A stretch of 64,000 nucleotides of DNA from Catenaria anguillulae PL171. Lineage: Eukaryota; Blastocladiomycota; Blastocladiomycetes; Blastocladiales; Catenariaceae. The notes beneath the pieces are model-generated. The model was not told where the DNA came from. It did no database searches and saw only the letters and a list, made by a program, of their open reading frames with translations. The first letter of the stretch is position 1. Each line of letters begins with the position of its first letter. Made by a program: the position numbers and the translations under genes. The stretch covers positions 620,001 through 684,000 of the forward strand of contig MCFL01000001.1 of the NCBI GenBank assembly GCA_002102555.1, given 5' to 3'. Shown piece after piece: positions 45,096-56,414 of this stretch.

Positions 45096-46178
45096 CTAAT
45101 GTGCAAAAAGTGAGGCCATTTTGGGATTGGGTCTGCCCGCAAGGTCTCGGCCAGCGACACCACGGCCAATGTCACGACTATCAAATGCAATCACCACCTC
45201 GTTTGGCCGAACCATCCTTCCCCTCGCCTCGTCCCACAGAGAATACGGCAATACCGTCGCCATCTCCCACCACGGAACCCTCCTGACATGCTTGAACAAG
45301 GTGTCCTTTGCCGCCTCGTGACATTCTTGCAGCCGATAACACGGCACCCGCGGATTCAAATGATGCACATGATGGTACTCGAGCCCCGCCGTAAACCAAG
45401 CCAGCCACCAGGGCAGCACGAGCAGCGATGATCCAAAGATGGCATTGGTCACGTTGTCCCACGATTCGCCGCGCGCCCGATGCACGCCGTGAAACGAGTG
45501 TTGGACGTTGAAGAGGAGCATGCCAATGAGTGCGCCGCCCGTGGCGGACGCAAACTCAAAGGCGAGAGAGCCGCGGTGATAGTGGAAGGCAAGAACGAGC
45601 ATTTCGAGTGCGATTTCCCAGAGATGGTTTGTTGGCGAGAATTGTTGGATGATGAAGTAGACAGTTGCAGGAACAAGGCCGGACAACATGGCAACTGGGT
45701 GGTTGAGCACCCGATAAAACAATCGTGCTTGCTTTGGTGCCGCCAAATACCTTGATGTTGTCCACGGCGTGTCGTCGCGATCCAGAACGTTGGCGAACAT
45801 GTGATGATATCCGTGTGTCTTGCGCCAAAACGATGCAGGCGTGTAAGACGCCATCGGCATTATCACATTGGCGGCCCAGATGTTTGCGCGGCGGGAGGGA
45901 AAGAAGGCACCGTGGGCCATGTCGTGTGTGAGGATAAAGAGGCGGACGCGGAAGAGAATGGCGAGTGGTAGCGTCAATGAGAGGGCATGCAAATGAAGAA
46001 GGAGAAAGCCCGCGATGGTGATTGAAAATTGCACGAGGGCCGGTTGCCACATGGGTGTGACCCAGCGGCGGACATGTCGGTTGATGGGATCGTGCCAATG
46101 CGGCGGAACTGGAGGGTGGGGCGGTGGGCCATCGCCTTGAGGCAGTCCATTTTGTTGAGGTTTCGAAGTCTCGTGCAT
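45096..46178 (-). CDS. Membrane fatty-acid desaturase (Delta12/omega-3-like)
   Basis: A single uninterrupted ORF of 360 residues. Di-iron histidine boxes are all present: HDMAHGAFF (box 1), THGYHHMFAN (box 2), FNVQHSFHG, and EYHHVHHLNPRVPCYRL (box 3). Hydrophobic helices flank them (FSITIAGFLLLHLHAL, LVLPWWLAWFTAG). The HHVHHLNPRVPCYRL form of box 3 is characteristic of plant/bacterial-type omega-6 (Delta12) and omega-3 acyl-lipid desaturases of the ER. Exact regiospecificity cannot be read from sequence. The Pro-rich N-terminus (HETSKPQQNG) is cytosolic. No frame break or intron is seen. Confidence 0.9.
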   Translation of the reverse strand: MHETSKPQQNGLPQGDGPPPHPPVPPHWHDPINRHVRRWVTPMWQPALVQFSITIAGFLLLHLHALSLTLPLAILFRVRLFILTHDMAHGAFFPSRRANIWAANVIMPMASYTPASFWRKTHGYHHMFANVLDRDDTPWTTSRYLAAPKQARLFYRVLNHPVAMLSGLVPATVYFIIQQFSPTNHLWEIALEMLVLAFHYHRGSLAFEFASATGGALIGMLLFNVQHSFHGVHRARGESWDNVTNAIFGSSLLVLPWWLAWFTAGLEYHHVHHLNPRVPCYRLQECHEAAKDTLFKHVRRVPWWEMATVLPYSLWDEARGRMVRPNEVVIAFDSRDIGRGVAGRDLAGRPNPKMASLFAH

Positions 46179-46548
46179 AGTGTCTTCATAGCGTCACAGT
46201 CAATCGCGATGTGTTGACATATGTGCGGGGTTTGTCTTGCAATTGCTGGCGAGAGAAGACCGCAGACGCCGCAGACAGATCTCTGAGCTTGACGCGCCTC
46301 CAATCACCAATCGACGGACCAAGCAGGACCAACCGTGATAAGGCGATCCCGTCCACGTTCATTGCTCACGGCCGCCATACACCGGCACAGACGCCGCACT
46401 GCGCCGGCCCGGCCCAGGGCCTGCAAAGCGATGCTGGGGAGAGGGGGAGGGGGCTGCCCGCGCCTCTGATCTCAGACCCCGCCCAAGCCCGTGTCTCCTA
46501 CACTCCTCCATCCACGTCCGCCATGTAGGTACACCCCCTGCATTCGAC
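46179..46548. other. Divergent intergenic region, desaturase / RhoGAP-like
   Basis: About 370 bp GC-rich spacer holding the promoters of two divergent genes. It includes an AG-rich/GC-rich stretch near 46437-46455. No gene was recognised. Confidence 0.4.
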
Positions 46549-48625
46549 TTGCATTTGGACGATATGTACTCTCGTGCTCAGGCCTTGCTCGCCTCAACCA
46601 CTACCCAGATCCAGCTCGCCACCAGGGGTACCCCTGCCGCCACGTTCTGGTCCGTGGTCGCGGCGCGAAAAGGCGGGTGCTTGCACGTCGGCACACGATT
46701 TCATCCCCAGGCCCAATCACCGCTTTGCTGACTTGGATGTGGCTACGGATGCTGCGCTCAAGAGCAATACCATCGCAGCCGTTACCGTCAATCAAGTCGT
46801 CACCCCGTATGCATTCTCGAATTACACGATGGACAAGGACATTTTCGTATGGAACCAGCAACGTGCCCACTGACAACTTTGCCGAGTTACCCGAGTGCAC
46901 TCACTCTATTGCCATTGTTGAGGGATGGATCCTTCACGATGGCTGAGGTGAAGAGGGACCCCACTGCTTGACATCAACTGTTCCCAGCGAATACTCCACT
47001 CTCACATAAGCAAGTCGATCGTGTTGTTCAAGACATGCTCGAGCCAGCCGTCCGCCAAGGGGTGCAAGAAACGCTCGCGGAATTGCGCGAGGAAATGGAT
47101 GGCCAATTGCAACGCATGGAGCAAACCGAGGCCCGGCAGAACGAGCTTCAAGCACGCCATCGACAGACTCGCCCTGTTATACGCTTCCGCCGCCCGTCCA
47201 TGCCTGCGAATGACCACAGCATGAATGTGCGTTCTTTTCTCCTCTCTGCATTGCTCCTGGATTCAAGTATGTACCCATCTCCAACCGCTAATGGCCACTT
47301 CTGTAGCGCGATCTTCTGAACATGGCTTTGGAAGCAAGTCACGGGCGAAGGATTGCCACCTTGACCGATGAGGAGCGGCGCGCGGCACGGCACGGACCAC
47401 GGCCTTGCAGGCACTGCCGCCAACAAGGGTCGAGGCACAGGATCCCGAAGTGCAACGTATTGCACGCGTCAAGCTCTTGCGAAAGCTCAAGCCGAACAAA
47501 GCCGTTCGCAAGACCCGTCGTGAAGGACGCATGAAGAAGGTAGGTATGGACTTTGCCAAGTTGCCTGAGTGCTTCACGCACTTGATTGCCGTGGTCGAGC
47601 AGCGGATCGGCGTGCACCGCATGTCCACGTACGTGGCCCGCAACAACCTCGTCAAGTCGTTCTACGACCCAACGACAGGTGTCCGCGACTCTTGCGCCAA
47701 TTGCTTGACCCTTGCCAGTGCCACCCGCTTCGCAGTCACCACTATTGATCCGACAACGGCTGCTCTCACATCCAACACGGATTCGGATTCGGAGGACCCA
47801 GACGCTGCCCAATCGCCGGCAAGTCAGGCGGCGAGCGCCCACGACGTCACGGGCCACGCTTCCAGCATTCTTGACTTTCAGGGTTCCGTGCCCGCGTTTG
47901 TGGACGCGCGAGACGCTGGCAAGAAGGTCAAGCGCAAGGGCAAGCACGAGGCGAGGAGCAACCCTACGGCACATGAGCAAGAAGGCGCCGACGACCCAAT
48001 GGACGTTGATGCCGCCCCTGCCCGCCTGCCCACGGCGTCGGTATTTGACCTCGAGTCGGAGGAGACACAGAACCTCGCTGTCGCGTACGCGTGGTTTGCT
48101 CGTGAGTGCCTTCGGTCTGCACCGGAGCCTCTCTTCCCGCTCTCGTTATTCCGCTCGGTCGTCGCCGCGCATCGTGCCGGCACCTTGTCCTCGCCCGCCG
48201 ACATGGCGCAAGCGTTCTGCGACAACGCGAACCACCCTCACGTGTTGGACGCCGTGCTCGCGCACATCTGAACGGTGCTCCAGCCCACGAAGCAAAACAA
48301 GATGACTGCCGAGGGGCTCGTGCGCGTTTGGAGCGCGTGCCTGTTCACGTTGCACCGCGCACACATGAGCGCCGAGGTGCAGATGGAGGTTGCGCGCAGC
48401 ATGCAGGACTTTGCGGCAGCTGTGGCGCCCGTGGTGGATGGGTTGTTCCGGGACGAGGCGGCCAGGCACGCCGTGGTTGAGGATTTCGGGAGGCCGGTGG
48501 TCTTGGAGGGGGAGCAGGTGCCTGTGGTTGTTGCCGTGCGTGACGCCAAGGTCACCACGCAGGGCAAGGAGGAGCACGTGGCAGGTCGGCCAATGTGTGC
48601 CACCATCATATCGTGCAGTGCATGA
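46549..48625 (+). pseudogene. RhoGAP-like gene, multiply broken (frame breaks and in-frame TGA)
   Basis: The right half is open from 47405 to 48271 and then, in the same frame after one TGA (48269-48271), to 48625. Across that stop the protein reads like the C-terminal half of a RhoGAP domain: VAYAWFARECLRSAPEPLFPLSLF, HVLDAVLAHI, stop, then VLQPTKQNKMTAEGLVRVWS. The NKMTAExL motif and the spacing match RhoGAP helices that lie after the arginine finger. I do not find the finger motif (GIFR-like) upstream. Left of it are fragments in several frames: LDDMYSRAQALL, HRFADLDVATDAALKSN, MLEPAVRQGVQETL. Two similar modules (NFAELPECTHSIAIVE near 46873-46920; DFAKLPECFTHLIAVVE near 47550-47600) suggest an internal duplication. 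This could be a decayed gene or a functional gene with assembly errors. Confidence 0.5.
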
Positions 48626-49120
48626 TGGAGTCGCCGTCGTACTGTTCGTGGTGAGTTTCCCGGTTCTTTGATTTTTATGCCGCTTTCTTTTTCCCCAATT
48701 CGTATCCTCAAGGACGAGTAGAGGCTGGTCATTGTTCCCAGCTCGTTCTGTTCCATTTCACCCACTGGTTCGATATCTTCACTTGCTGGCAATTCCCTAA
48801 GTTACATCCGTGCCCCCCAGTTCCATTTCCTCACCTTTGTTGGCACTTGGTCATCCTCTAGTCAGAATAATGCAAGGTTAGTTCTTGCCCATACCGGTAT
48901 CATTTGCTCTCAATCCATCTCATGGTCGCAGGATATAGCTTCAGGATCGAGGCAGATGCACCAGCACCACGCGACGGGTGTGCAACGCTGCACGTGACTC
49001 TGAGTCGGACGAGCATGCACACTTACGGAGTTCACTCGCGTCAACTGTACGCGGATCAAATCACTCAGTATCGCGATTCTCCACTCACAACGTATATACA
49101 CATGCACAATAACAGCTAAA
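48626..49120. other. Intergenic before TRM11
   Basis: No supported gene. T/C-rich stretches at 48650-48840 are likely 3' UTR. A TATATA element at about 49093 lies roughly 28 bp before the TRM11 ATG; it may be a core promoter or leader element. Confidence 0.45.
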
Positions 49121-50714
49121 ATGAAACCATACTTGATCCAATTCGCTCACTCGCACCCCGACTTTCGCGTTGCCGAAATCAACGCCCTGGCGCAACTCGA
49201 GTTTGGGTCAGATCCAACACGGATGGCACTGGGAGCCTCATTACGACCCATTTTCTTCGCCATTTGCCATCATCCACCTGCCCAACGACGAATGCGCCGC
49301 AAAGCTCGTCCGCCGTTCGATCCTCACAAAACACATTTGGGCGCTGTGGGCGCACGCCGACAACTACGCCGACCTCTTTAGGCTCCTCGAGCCGCGCATT
49401 CATGATCCAGCGTACATGCAAACCTCGTTCAAGTTCACGGTCGACTCGTTCAATCTCTCACAAACCCAGCAGGACAAGGTCAAGATCATCAATTCCTTCT
49501 CCTTCTTGGATTATAAGGGCAAAATCGACCTGCGCACGCCCGACGTGACGTTTGGTGTTCTGGAAGCATGGACGCCTCCGCCAGGCACCCCGCAGCTCAC
49601 GCACGTGTACTTTGGCACACTGGTTGGTGACGGCGACCGCAAGTCGATTGATGCATTCAACCTCAAGCGCCGAAAGTACTTGGGTACCACGTCCATGGAC
49701 CCGGAACTGTCGCTCATCATGGGAACATGGCGCTCGTCAAGCGCGGCGCACTCGTGTACGACCCGTTTGTCGGCACGGGCTCATTTCTCGTGACATCGAC
49801 GCACTTTGGTGGCTTGACCATGGGCTCGGACATTGATGGGCGCCAGTTGCGCGGCACGGGCAAAGGGTCGGCACGCCAGTCGGACAAGCCCGGGACCGTA
49901 TCTGTGTTTTCCAACATTGACCAGTATGGCGTTCACGACAAGGTGGTTGGGTGCATGGTGTTTGATTTGGCGCACCATGGGTGGCGCACAGACCGGCCCT
50001 TGTGGACGCCATTGTCACGGATCCGCCATATGGCGTACGTGCGGGTGCCAAAAAAATTGGCGGGACAAAGTGGCGGCCTGAGACGGTCAAGGATGAGCCT
50101 TGCGCGAGTATACGCCCAAGCACGACATGGGCCGATTCCCGGCCACTGTGCCGTACGATTTGGATGCAGTCATGATTGACTTGACCGAGTTTGCCGCCAA
50201 GATGCTTGTTGTTGGTGGTCGCATCAGCTATTGGTTGCCCACTGGTTCGTTTTTCTTTCTGGTACCTCGTCCTTTTCAAGCCTGTAGTGGACCTAAATTT
50301 GTGTGTTTCAACAGTCAAGGAAGAGTACCATCCATCCGACGTGCCTCTACACCCGGCACTCAAGCTTGTTTCCAACTGCGAGCAGCCGTTTGGGCAATGG
50401 TCTCGCCGCTTGATTACTCTTGAAAAGGTGGCCGATTGGCAGCCTGGCATGCACGCCACAGGATCGGGCTTGCTGGGAGCAAAGCTGGACACCATGGGTG
50501 CCGCAGGTGCAGAAGCAATGGAATCGGCTCTGGCAAATGCAGCAGGTGGGACAGAGGGAACAGCGGTTCAAAAGCGGGCAAGAAGAAGGGCAATGGGGGC
50601 GACCAAGCGCAGAAACCCAAGGAGCCAGGGCACAAGGGATTCCGCGAAAAGTACTTCGCGTTTTCGTCGACAAGACGAGACGAGAGTCAAAGCCCACAGC
50701 CTGATGCACAATAG
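49121..50714 (+). CDS. TRM11: tRNA (guanine10-N2)-methyltransferase catalytic subunit Trm11
   Basis: With Trm112 it forms m2G10 in tRNAs in the cytoplasm. Start MKPYLIQFAHSHPDFRVAEI matches the Trm11 N-terminus, followed by FAIIHLPNDECAAKLVRRSI (THUMP-like region), FKFTVDSFNLSQT and FGTLVGDGDRKSIDAFNLKRR. The SAM site is YDPFVGTGSFL, and the catalytic motif is DPPYGVRAGAKK. A small intron at 50245-50314 separates ISYWLPT from VKEEYHPSDVPLHPALKLV. The C-terminus ends GFREKYFAFS then PQPDAQ at 50714. Five frame changes are needed (near 49228, 49725, 49975, 50095 and 50570). Motif order and total length fit the family, so the gene is very probably real and functional. Confidence 0.9.
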
Positions 50715-51020
50715 GCCAGCACGAGCAGTAGTGGCCAGGCTTGATGTAGAGTGCACATACCAACTGATCAACTATATGATACACACTTTTCGATATCGTT
50801 TGCATTTCCCGTAGTGCGTGGCCCGGTGGAAAGGATACACTCGTATTCCGGACCGCGACTCAAAAGCGGATATCGCGCTGCAGTCAACTCTGCCACTTCC
50901 ACTCCCATGAAGCCTCAAAGGAAGAACCACATTACATTGTCTACATGCATGTTTGCAAAACGGAACCGACTGTCACGACAAATCTCGCAAATCCAGCCCA
51001 CCTGGACTCGCTTCATTGTA

Positions 51021-53561
51021 TCACCGATCCTGCCTCGCACCCGTTGCAGCAGCCGCAGCGGCTGCCCCAGGCAACAACAACCCCAACCTAACCCCGCCAG
51101 CCATCTCTGCCAACGCCCCGCTCCGGACGTCTGAATCCTGAAACAGTGCCACGACCAATCTGGTCAACTGATCCACCGTCAAACTCGCCGCATACCTCCT
51201 GGCCCTGAACCTATCCATGATTTCCCTAAGCGACAAATTCAAGAGCTCCACTACCGCATGATGCGCGGCATAATGCGGCGCCCACGCGAGCTCACCGGCA
51301 GCCGCTGCCGCTGCCGCCCCGGGAGCCGCCGCAAAATGGTGCCCAGGAATCAGCAGCGTTTGCAATAAGGAGCACAGTTCCTCGGACTCGGCGGCCGAAA
51401 TGTCGGACCAAGCATACAGCTCGTTGAGCAGCGAATGGAGCGCCGCGTCGTAGACGGCGCCTAGCATGTAATAGCGTATGGACAAAGGCGCAACGGGTTT
51501 GAGTGCATCTGCCTCGCGCTTAATGCGCTCGACAACGCCCAGCAAAATGGCTTGCACGCGGTCGCGGTTGCGCACCACGTCGATCCACAGCGGGTCGAGC
51601 GGGGCCAGCAGTTTGACAAGATCCGATTTGGTCACGCTGACGTGTGCGCGTACAATGTCTTTGGCAAGTTGTAACGTGCGGGCGATTTGGCGGGCCATGG
51701 CCGGGTGCCAAGTTGGCGCACACGTGAGGCACAGGCGCGTCACCACGTCGGCGACGCACATGCATGCATTGTGCGCAAGGGCGACGGACCGAGGCGGTAC
51801 GGGCCGGCGCACCGTCGCGAGGTAGGTCGAGCGCGTGTGTAGGAGGAACATGTCGAGCATGGAGGTCACGAGCGACAGGTCGGTGGCGGTAGTGTTGGCG
51901 GCGGTGGCGAGCGACCATTCGTGGATGAGTGCTTGTGTAAACTCGTGAATGTAGGTAGGGATTGGCATGGATGCTGGGAGACTTAGCGGGTCGGCGCGTG
52001 TCAGGAGCAGGGATTTGGATGTGAGTGTGACTGGTGGTGATGTAGTGGAAGGATTGATTTCTTGAATGTGTTGAGTGACTCGTGCGATGGTGTCCGCGTC
52101 GACGAGGGCCGGGCAAGGAATAAACTCGAGCTGCGTTGGGTTGACCTTGAGCAGCTTGGCTCGAGTTTGAGCGAGAATAAGCTCCTGGCGGTGAAGCGCG
52201 AATGCTTCTTGTGGCGAAAAGCTTGAGATCGCGGACAACGAAGAAGGCGAGACAAGGCTGCGGTTGGCCAAATCGGTTGCCAAAGACTGGAACTGGTCGA
52301 AGAGAGACGAGAAATCTTGCAACCCGGCGCTTGATTCGGGAACATGTTTGGGCAAAAATTGTTTCACGGCTTGGTCAACAACAGTGTCCAGTATGTCACG
52401 AGTGACTTGGGTTGGAACCGAGCTTGCGAGCGCATACGCATACGCGCGCAACCCAGCCAAAATGGCATCAGGGGACTGAGCGGGGATACGTGCTTCGAGT
52501 GTAAACGTAACTGAGGCGGCGTCGTGCGACACAACAAACGGATGTGACAATAGGTCGAGTGTGAGGCGGTCACGAATGTTGATTTGGAAGGTTGCATTGG
52601 CCTTGTCCCCATCCAGCAACTGCAATGCTGCCAAAAGCTCGGACAGGGTCAAGGTACTTGGTGCAGATTTGTGTCGAATGTCCACGACAATCGACCCAGA
52701 TGATTCTGCAGTTGTGCGTGTGACCAAGGCGTCAATGACTGATCGCAGCCGCCCTGACAACCCGCGCATGTGTCGCTCGACGACCTTGACGGCGTCGCGG
52801 TACACGAGCAAATCCGGGTGCTTGGCAGAAGCGGATGTGGCGAGTTTGTACGCAGATGCGAGGGCATTGGCAGAGAGGTCGTAGCGTTGCTGCCCTGCAT
52901 GGTGGATCGATGATTGCAAGTGAGTGTGAATGTCGTGTGCCTTTGCGAGAAGCTGGCGAGAGTGGTGAATTTCGGCGAGGCGGGCGGTGCGGCGGTCGTG
53001 GTCGCGGATCGAGGCAGAGACCGATGTGGAGAGGCAGAGGAACCCGTAAAAAAGCGTGAGCCAATAACATCCAGGTCATGCTTGAGCTGGGACCGCGAGG
53101 CACCAAAAGAGTGGGATGTGGCCCTCAAGGCGGCCAGAGCCTTTGCATTGGCTTGGATGAGGGATTGGTAATCGTCCTGAGTGACATGAATGACCAAGCA
53201 TTTCGATTATGTATCAGAGCTGCCTTGCGTGTGTGGGGGAGCATAAGGCGTACCATCAAGGAGCGTTTCTTGTCGGCAAGGTGCATTAGCAAGTCTTGGA
53301 CCTCGTCTAGCGAAAGCGCCAGCGCCGGCGATGACGCATCGGCGGTGTTGATGCTGTGGCGTCGGCCTCTGCATTCGATTCGGTTTCCGCGGATCCGGAT
53401 TGCGGCCGGCCGAGCCCATGGTCGCCGGTTGAGTCTGGTGCGTCTGGCGGCGAACTCGGGGACATTGACCGTCCAGACGTGGACGCAAACGCGACGACGG
53501 ATGGGCGTGACGATGGCGTTGGGGGTGAGGATGACGATGACGATGACGATGAATGATCCAT
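51021..53561 (-). CDS. ZW10: ZW10 / Dsl1-type tethering protein
   Basis: ZW10 is part of the NRZ/Dsl1 complex in Golgi-to-ER tethering and, in animals, of the kinetochore RZZ complex. From the ATG at 53561 there is a Ser-rich leader, then ALSLDEVQDLLMHLADKKRSLM, QDDYQSLIQANAKALAALRA, and ARLAEIHHSRQLLAKAHDIHTHL. The uninterrupted main frame (52919-51021) contains many amphipathic helices: LLVYRDAVKVVERHMRGLS, LTLDLLSHPFVV and FIPCPALVDADTIARV. The family C-terminus is recognisable: LLNLSLREIMDRFRARRY and LTVDQLTRLVVALFQDSDVRSGAL. Two frame breaks (about 53330 and 53020) and one intron after KRSLM occur in the 5' part. It is divergent from nicastrin with a 257-bp spacer. Confidence 0.86.
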
Positions 53562-53818
53562 GGTGGGGGAGTCACTTGCATGCGTCGAACGGATTGCTTC
53601 CGAGGCGTCACTAGCGGAATCATCAGTATACCATTCGTCGTATTCCATCCGCCATCCGTCATCCATCATCCGCCATGGGCGCCGGCTGCAGCCCGGGCAG
53701 ATTGATCGACGGCCGCGCGTACGGTCGGTTCGCCGTATTGAATGCATGGCCAACTCTGCCTTCACACCACCTCACCCCAACACTCGATGCAATGCATGCG
53801 CCCGCCACCCGTACCGCA

Positions 53819-55895
53819 ATGAGCCCACCAATCCTCCCAGCACGCCGTACCCCTCTGCGTCGCGGCACGAGCTCCTCTCGAGGTCACGGCCTTCCGACAC
53901 TGCTCCTGGCCCTGGTGGCCGCCGCTGTCGCGCTCGTCTTGAGCCCTATCGCCGTGACCGTGGCCAGTGCAGCCGAAGTGTCTTCCACACCCCTGTATCA
54001 GCAAATCTACAAGGAATTGCTCACGTTCCCCTGCGTCCGCCTGCTCAACAACACACATTCCATTGGCTGCTCATCACCAGACCCGTCTGGCACCACCGGT
54101 GTCCTGTACCCGGCCAGCACTCAGCAGCAGCTCGATGGTTTCTTTCTAATAATGCATTAACGGATGCAGACGGCTACATCCTCGTCATTCCCTTTGACCT
54201 CCTCTCCAAGCCGACCATTGACCGGGCGCGGGCGTCTGGCAAGGTCAACGGCATGCTCGTCATTGAGCCCTCCTCATCCACCCAACAGCAATCGTCACTT
54301 CGCTCTCACGAAACATCCTTCCCGACCGATCCGCCACGCCGTGGGTCGTGCACGACTGGAACCCGCAGGGCACGGGGTTGCTCTACCAAGATTTCACTGG
54401 GTTCCCCATGTTTGCCATCAAAAACACCTCAGTCACCCTCTCTCAATCGCTCGGCGACATTGTTTCGCTTGCCGAGTCCAACCGACAAGACAGACCGAGT
54501 ACGCCCAAGTACGCGGCCGAACTGTCCGCGTTCATGTCTGCCGCGCACTCTGCCTCGGACTGCTTGCGCCGCGGCTTTTGCAAACCGCTTGGCGGCCAAT
54601 CCGTGTACGCGCCACTCTTCAACCCAACACCGGAAACAGCAAACAAGCCCGTCGTGCTCCTCACGGCCGCACTCGACGGTAAAGCCATGTTTCAAGACTT
54701 GGCACAATCCGCATCGACACGGCTCGCCTCGGTGGCTGCCCTGCTCACTGCCGTTTCGACGCTGGCACAAATCTCCGAAGCAGATCGCAACAATTGGCAA
54801 CGCCGCGTGCTTGTCACATTTTTCAATGGCGAGTCGTGGGGTCACGTTGGATCAAGAACATTTGCAACCGACTTGGACACGTTCGAGTGCCGCAAGCCAT
54901 ACAAGGAGGGCGAGTATCAGCCAACGGCAGCGTGTCCATACATCAAACCGGCGTGTGCCGAACCGTGCATGCTGGATACTGGGTTCAAGCAGATGGGCGT
55001 GACGACAAAGTCCATCTCACATGTCTTGGACATGAATATGTTGGGCGGCACGGCCGACCAGCTCCGCGTGCACACGACCGGGTCATCATCAGGGAGCGAC
55101 GCAACAGCACGACCGTTTCCTGCTTCGATCCAGCTCAGCACCCAGCCAGGAATCCCGCCGTCGCCCGCGCTCGCCTTTCTGGAACGCAACGCCAACATCC
55201 AACCTTTCATCTTGTCGACACTCGACTCGGGCATCTTCCCATCCACGTACGCAACCGAACTGGACGACCGTGCCGCACTTGTTGCCCGGCCTGACGCACT
55301 CGCGGCCGTGTGCTCCGCAGCCGACGCGCTCGTCCGCGCCACGCTCACGCTCGCCACCAACGCCAACACCACGATCCCGCCCGCCGTCAACTGCACGCTA
55401 GCCACGTCCTTACTCGACTGCCTGACCAACGCCACAGCATGCCCGCTGGGGCTCTCTGTGCAATCCAACGTGCCGCGCACATCCTACTCGTCCGTGTCCT
55501 TCTTTGGCGTGGGACCCTCATGGCCCGCACTCGTTGCCGCGACGCTCTTGTCCAACGCGAGTGCCGCGGCGCGTGGCCCTGCGTGCAAAGCCAACAGCGA
55601 GTGCTCGGCGCGTACCCCAACGTGCTTGGGAGGGACGTGCGTGCAGTCGCGCGCGCGGTATCATTTGGGCTGGCCCGCGGGCATTGGCGTGGATGTGGCC
55701 ACGGGCAAGTGGGTCGTCAAGGATGCGACCAAGCCTCATTGGGTAGAGAGCAATTGGGATTTAACGGCTGTGCGCGTGTTTGCGCGCGTGCCGCGAGCGT
55801 GGATGTGGGTCGAGGTGGCCAGTGGCATTGGAGTAACGGCGGCGACCGCAGGGGCCGTGTGGTGGGTCAGGAGCAAGGTCAGCGGAATGGAGTGA
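53819..55895 (+). CDS. Nicastrin (gamma-secretase subunit)
   Basis: Nicastrin is the large type I glycoprotein subunit of gamma-secretase, which gates substrate access to presenilin. Start MSPPILPARRTPL, signal-anchor-like helix LPTLLLALVAAAVALVL, then the family region CVRLLNNTHSIGCSSPDPSGTTGV. Further landmarks: DWNPQGTGLLYQDFTGFPMFA, ASDCLRRGFCKPLGGQSVYA, LTAALDGKAMFQDLA, and RRVLVTFFNGESWGHVGSR, equivalent to the vertebrate FFQGETFDYIGSS motif but with Tyr replaced by His. Cys pairs (CPYIKPACAEPCML) fit. A single TM helix closes it (VASGIGVTAATAGAVWWV). Breaks near 54140 and 54300. In-frame ATGs upstream (53675, 53792) are alternatives. About 690 residues, normal for the family. Confidence 0.9.
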
Positions 55896-56414
55896 TGAGT
55901 GGAGGGAAGGGACCTGGCTTGTGGTTTGTATATTTGTGTACGTCCTTGTTTCGAGCTTGTCACTTGTCGCACCGACACGCAACAGCGAGATCGAATTTCA
56001 TGTTAAACGACAATCGTGTCACAAGACAAGCCAGAAAACATCAAGTGTGGGTTTTCGTAGTGTGGTGAGATGACACAAGGAATGAGGACACAAAAAAAAA
56101 CGTAGTCTGGTACGGCAAGTATGGGAGTTTGGGTGTCATGAGAGCAGTAAAGGAGATGGAAAACAGAACACAAACAGCCAAGACGAGAGTGGGACGGCCA
56201 AGCGAGGGGAACAGGCACAGGACGGAAATGTACTGACCGTGTGAGGGAACAGCGAAAATACCAGAGGTCAAAAAAAAAAAAAAAGCGACGACAATGGACT
56301 CTCATATGCCCAACTGACAGCATATGGCTCACACGTATGTACAAACGCAAAAATCAATACCGTGCGCAAACACATACAACGAATCGGCCCCGTTCACCAC
56401 AGCCCGGACTCGAA
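55896..56414. other. Convergent 3' region, nicastrin / SANT protein
   Basis: A/G-rich on the plus strand, with poly-A runs at about 56091-56100 and 56269-56284, typical of abutting 3' UTRs. No gene supported. Confidence 0.5.

Noticed and set aside
53560-55002. 480-codon plus-strand ORF over the nicastrin locus
   Set aside because: It contains a short genuine nicastrin segment (54140-54300) because of frame breaks, but the rest is out-of-frame shadow. Nicastrin motifs lie in the other frames.
2771-55895. Programmed ribosomal frameshifting as the explanation for the many breaks
   Set aside because: No common slippery sequence recurs at the breaks, and they hit unrelated genes at different short homopolymers. 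Assembly indels explain them more simply.
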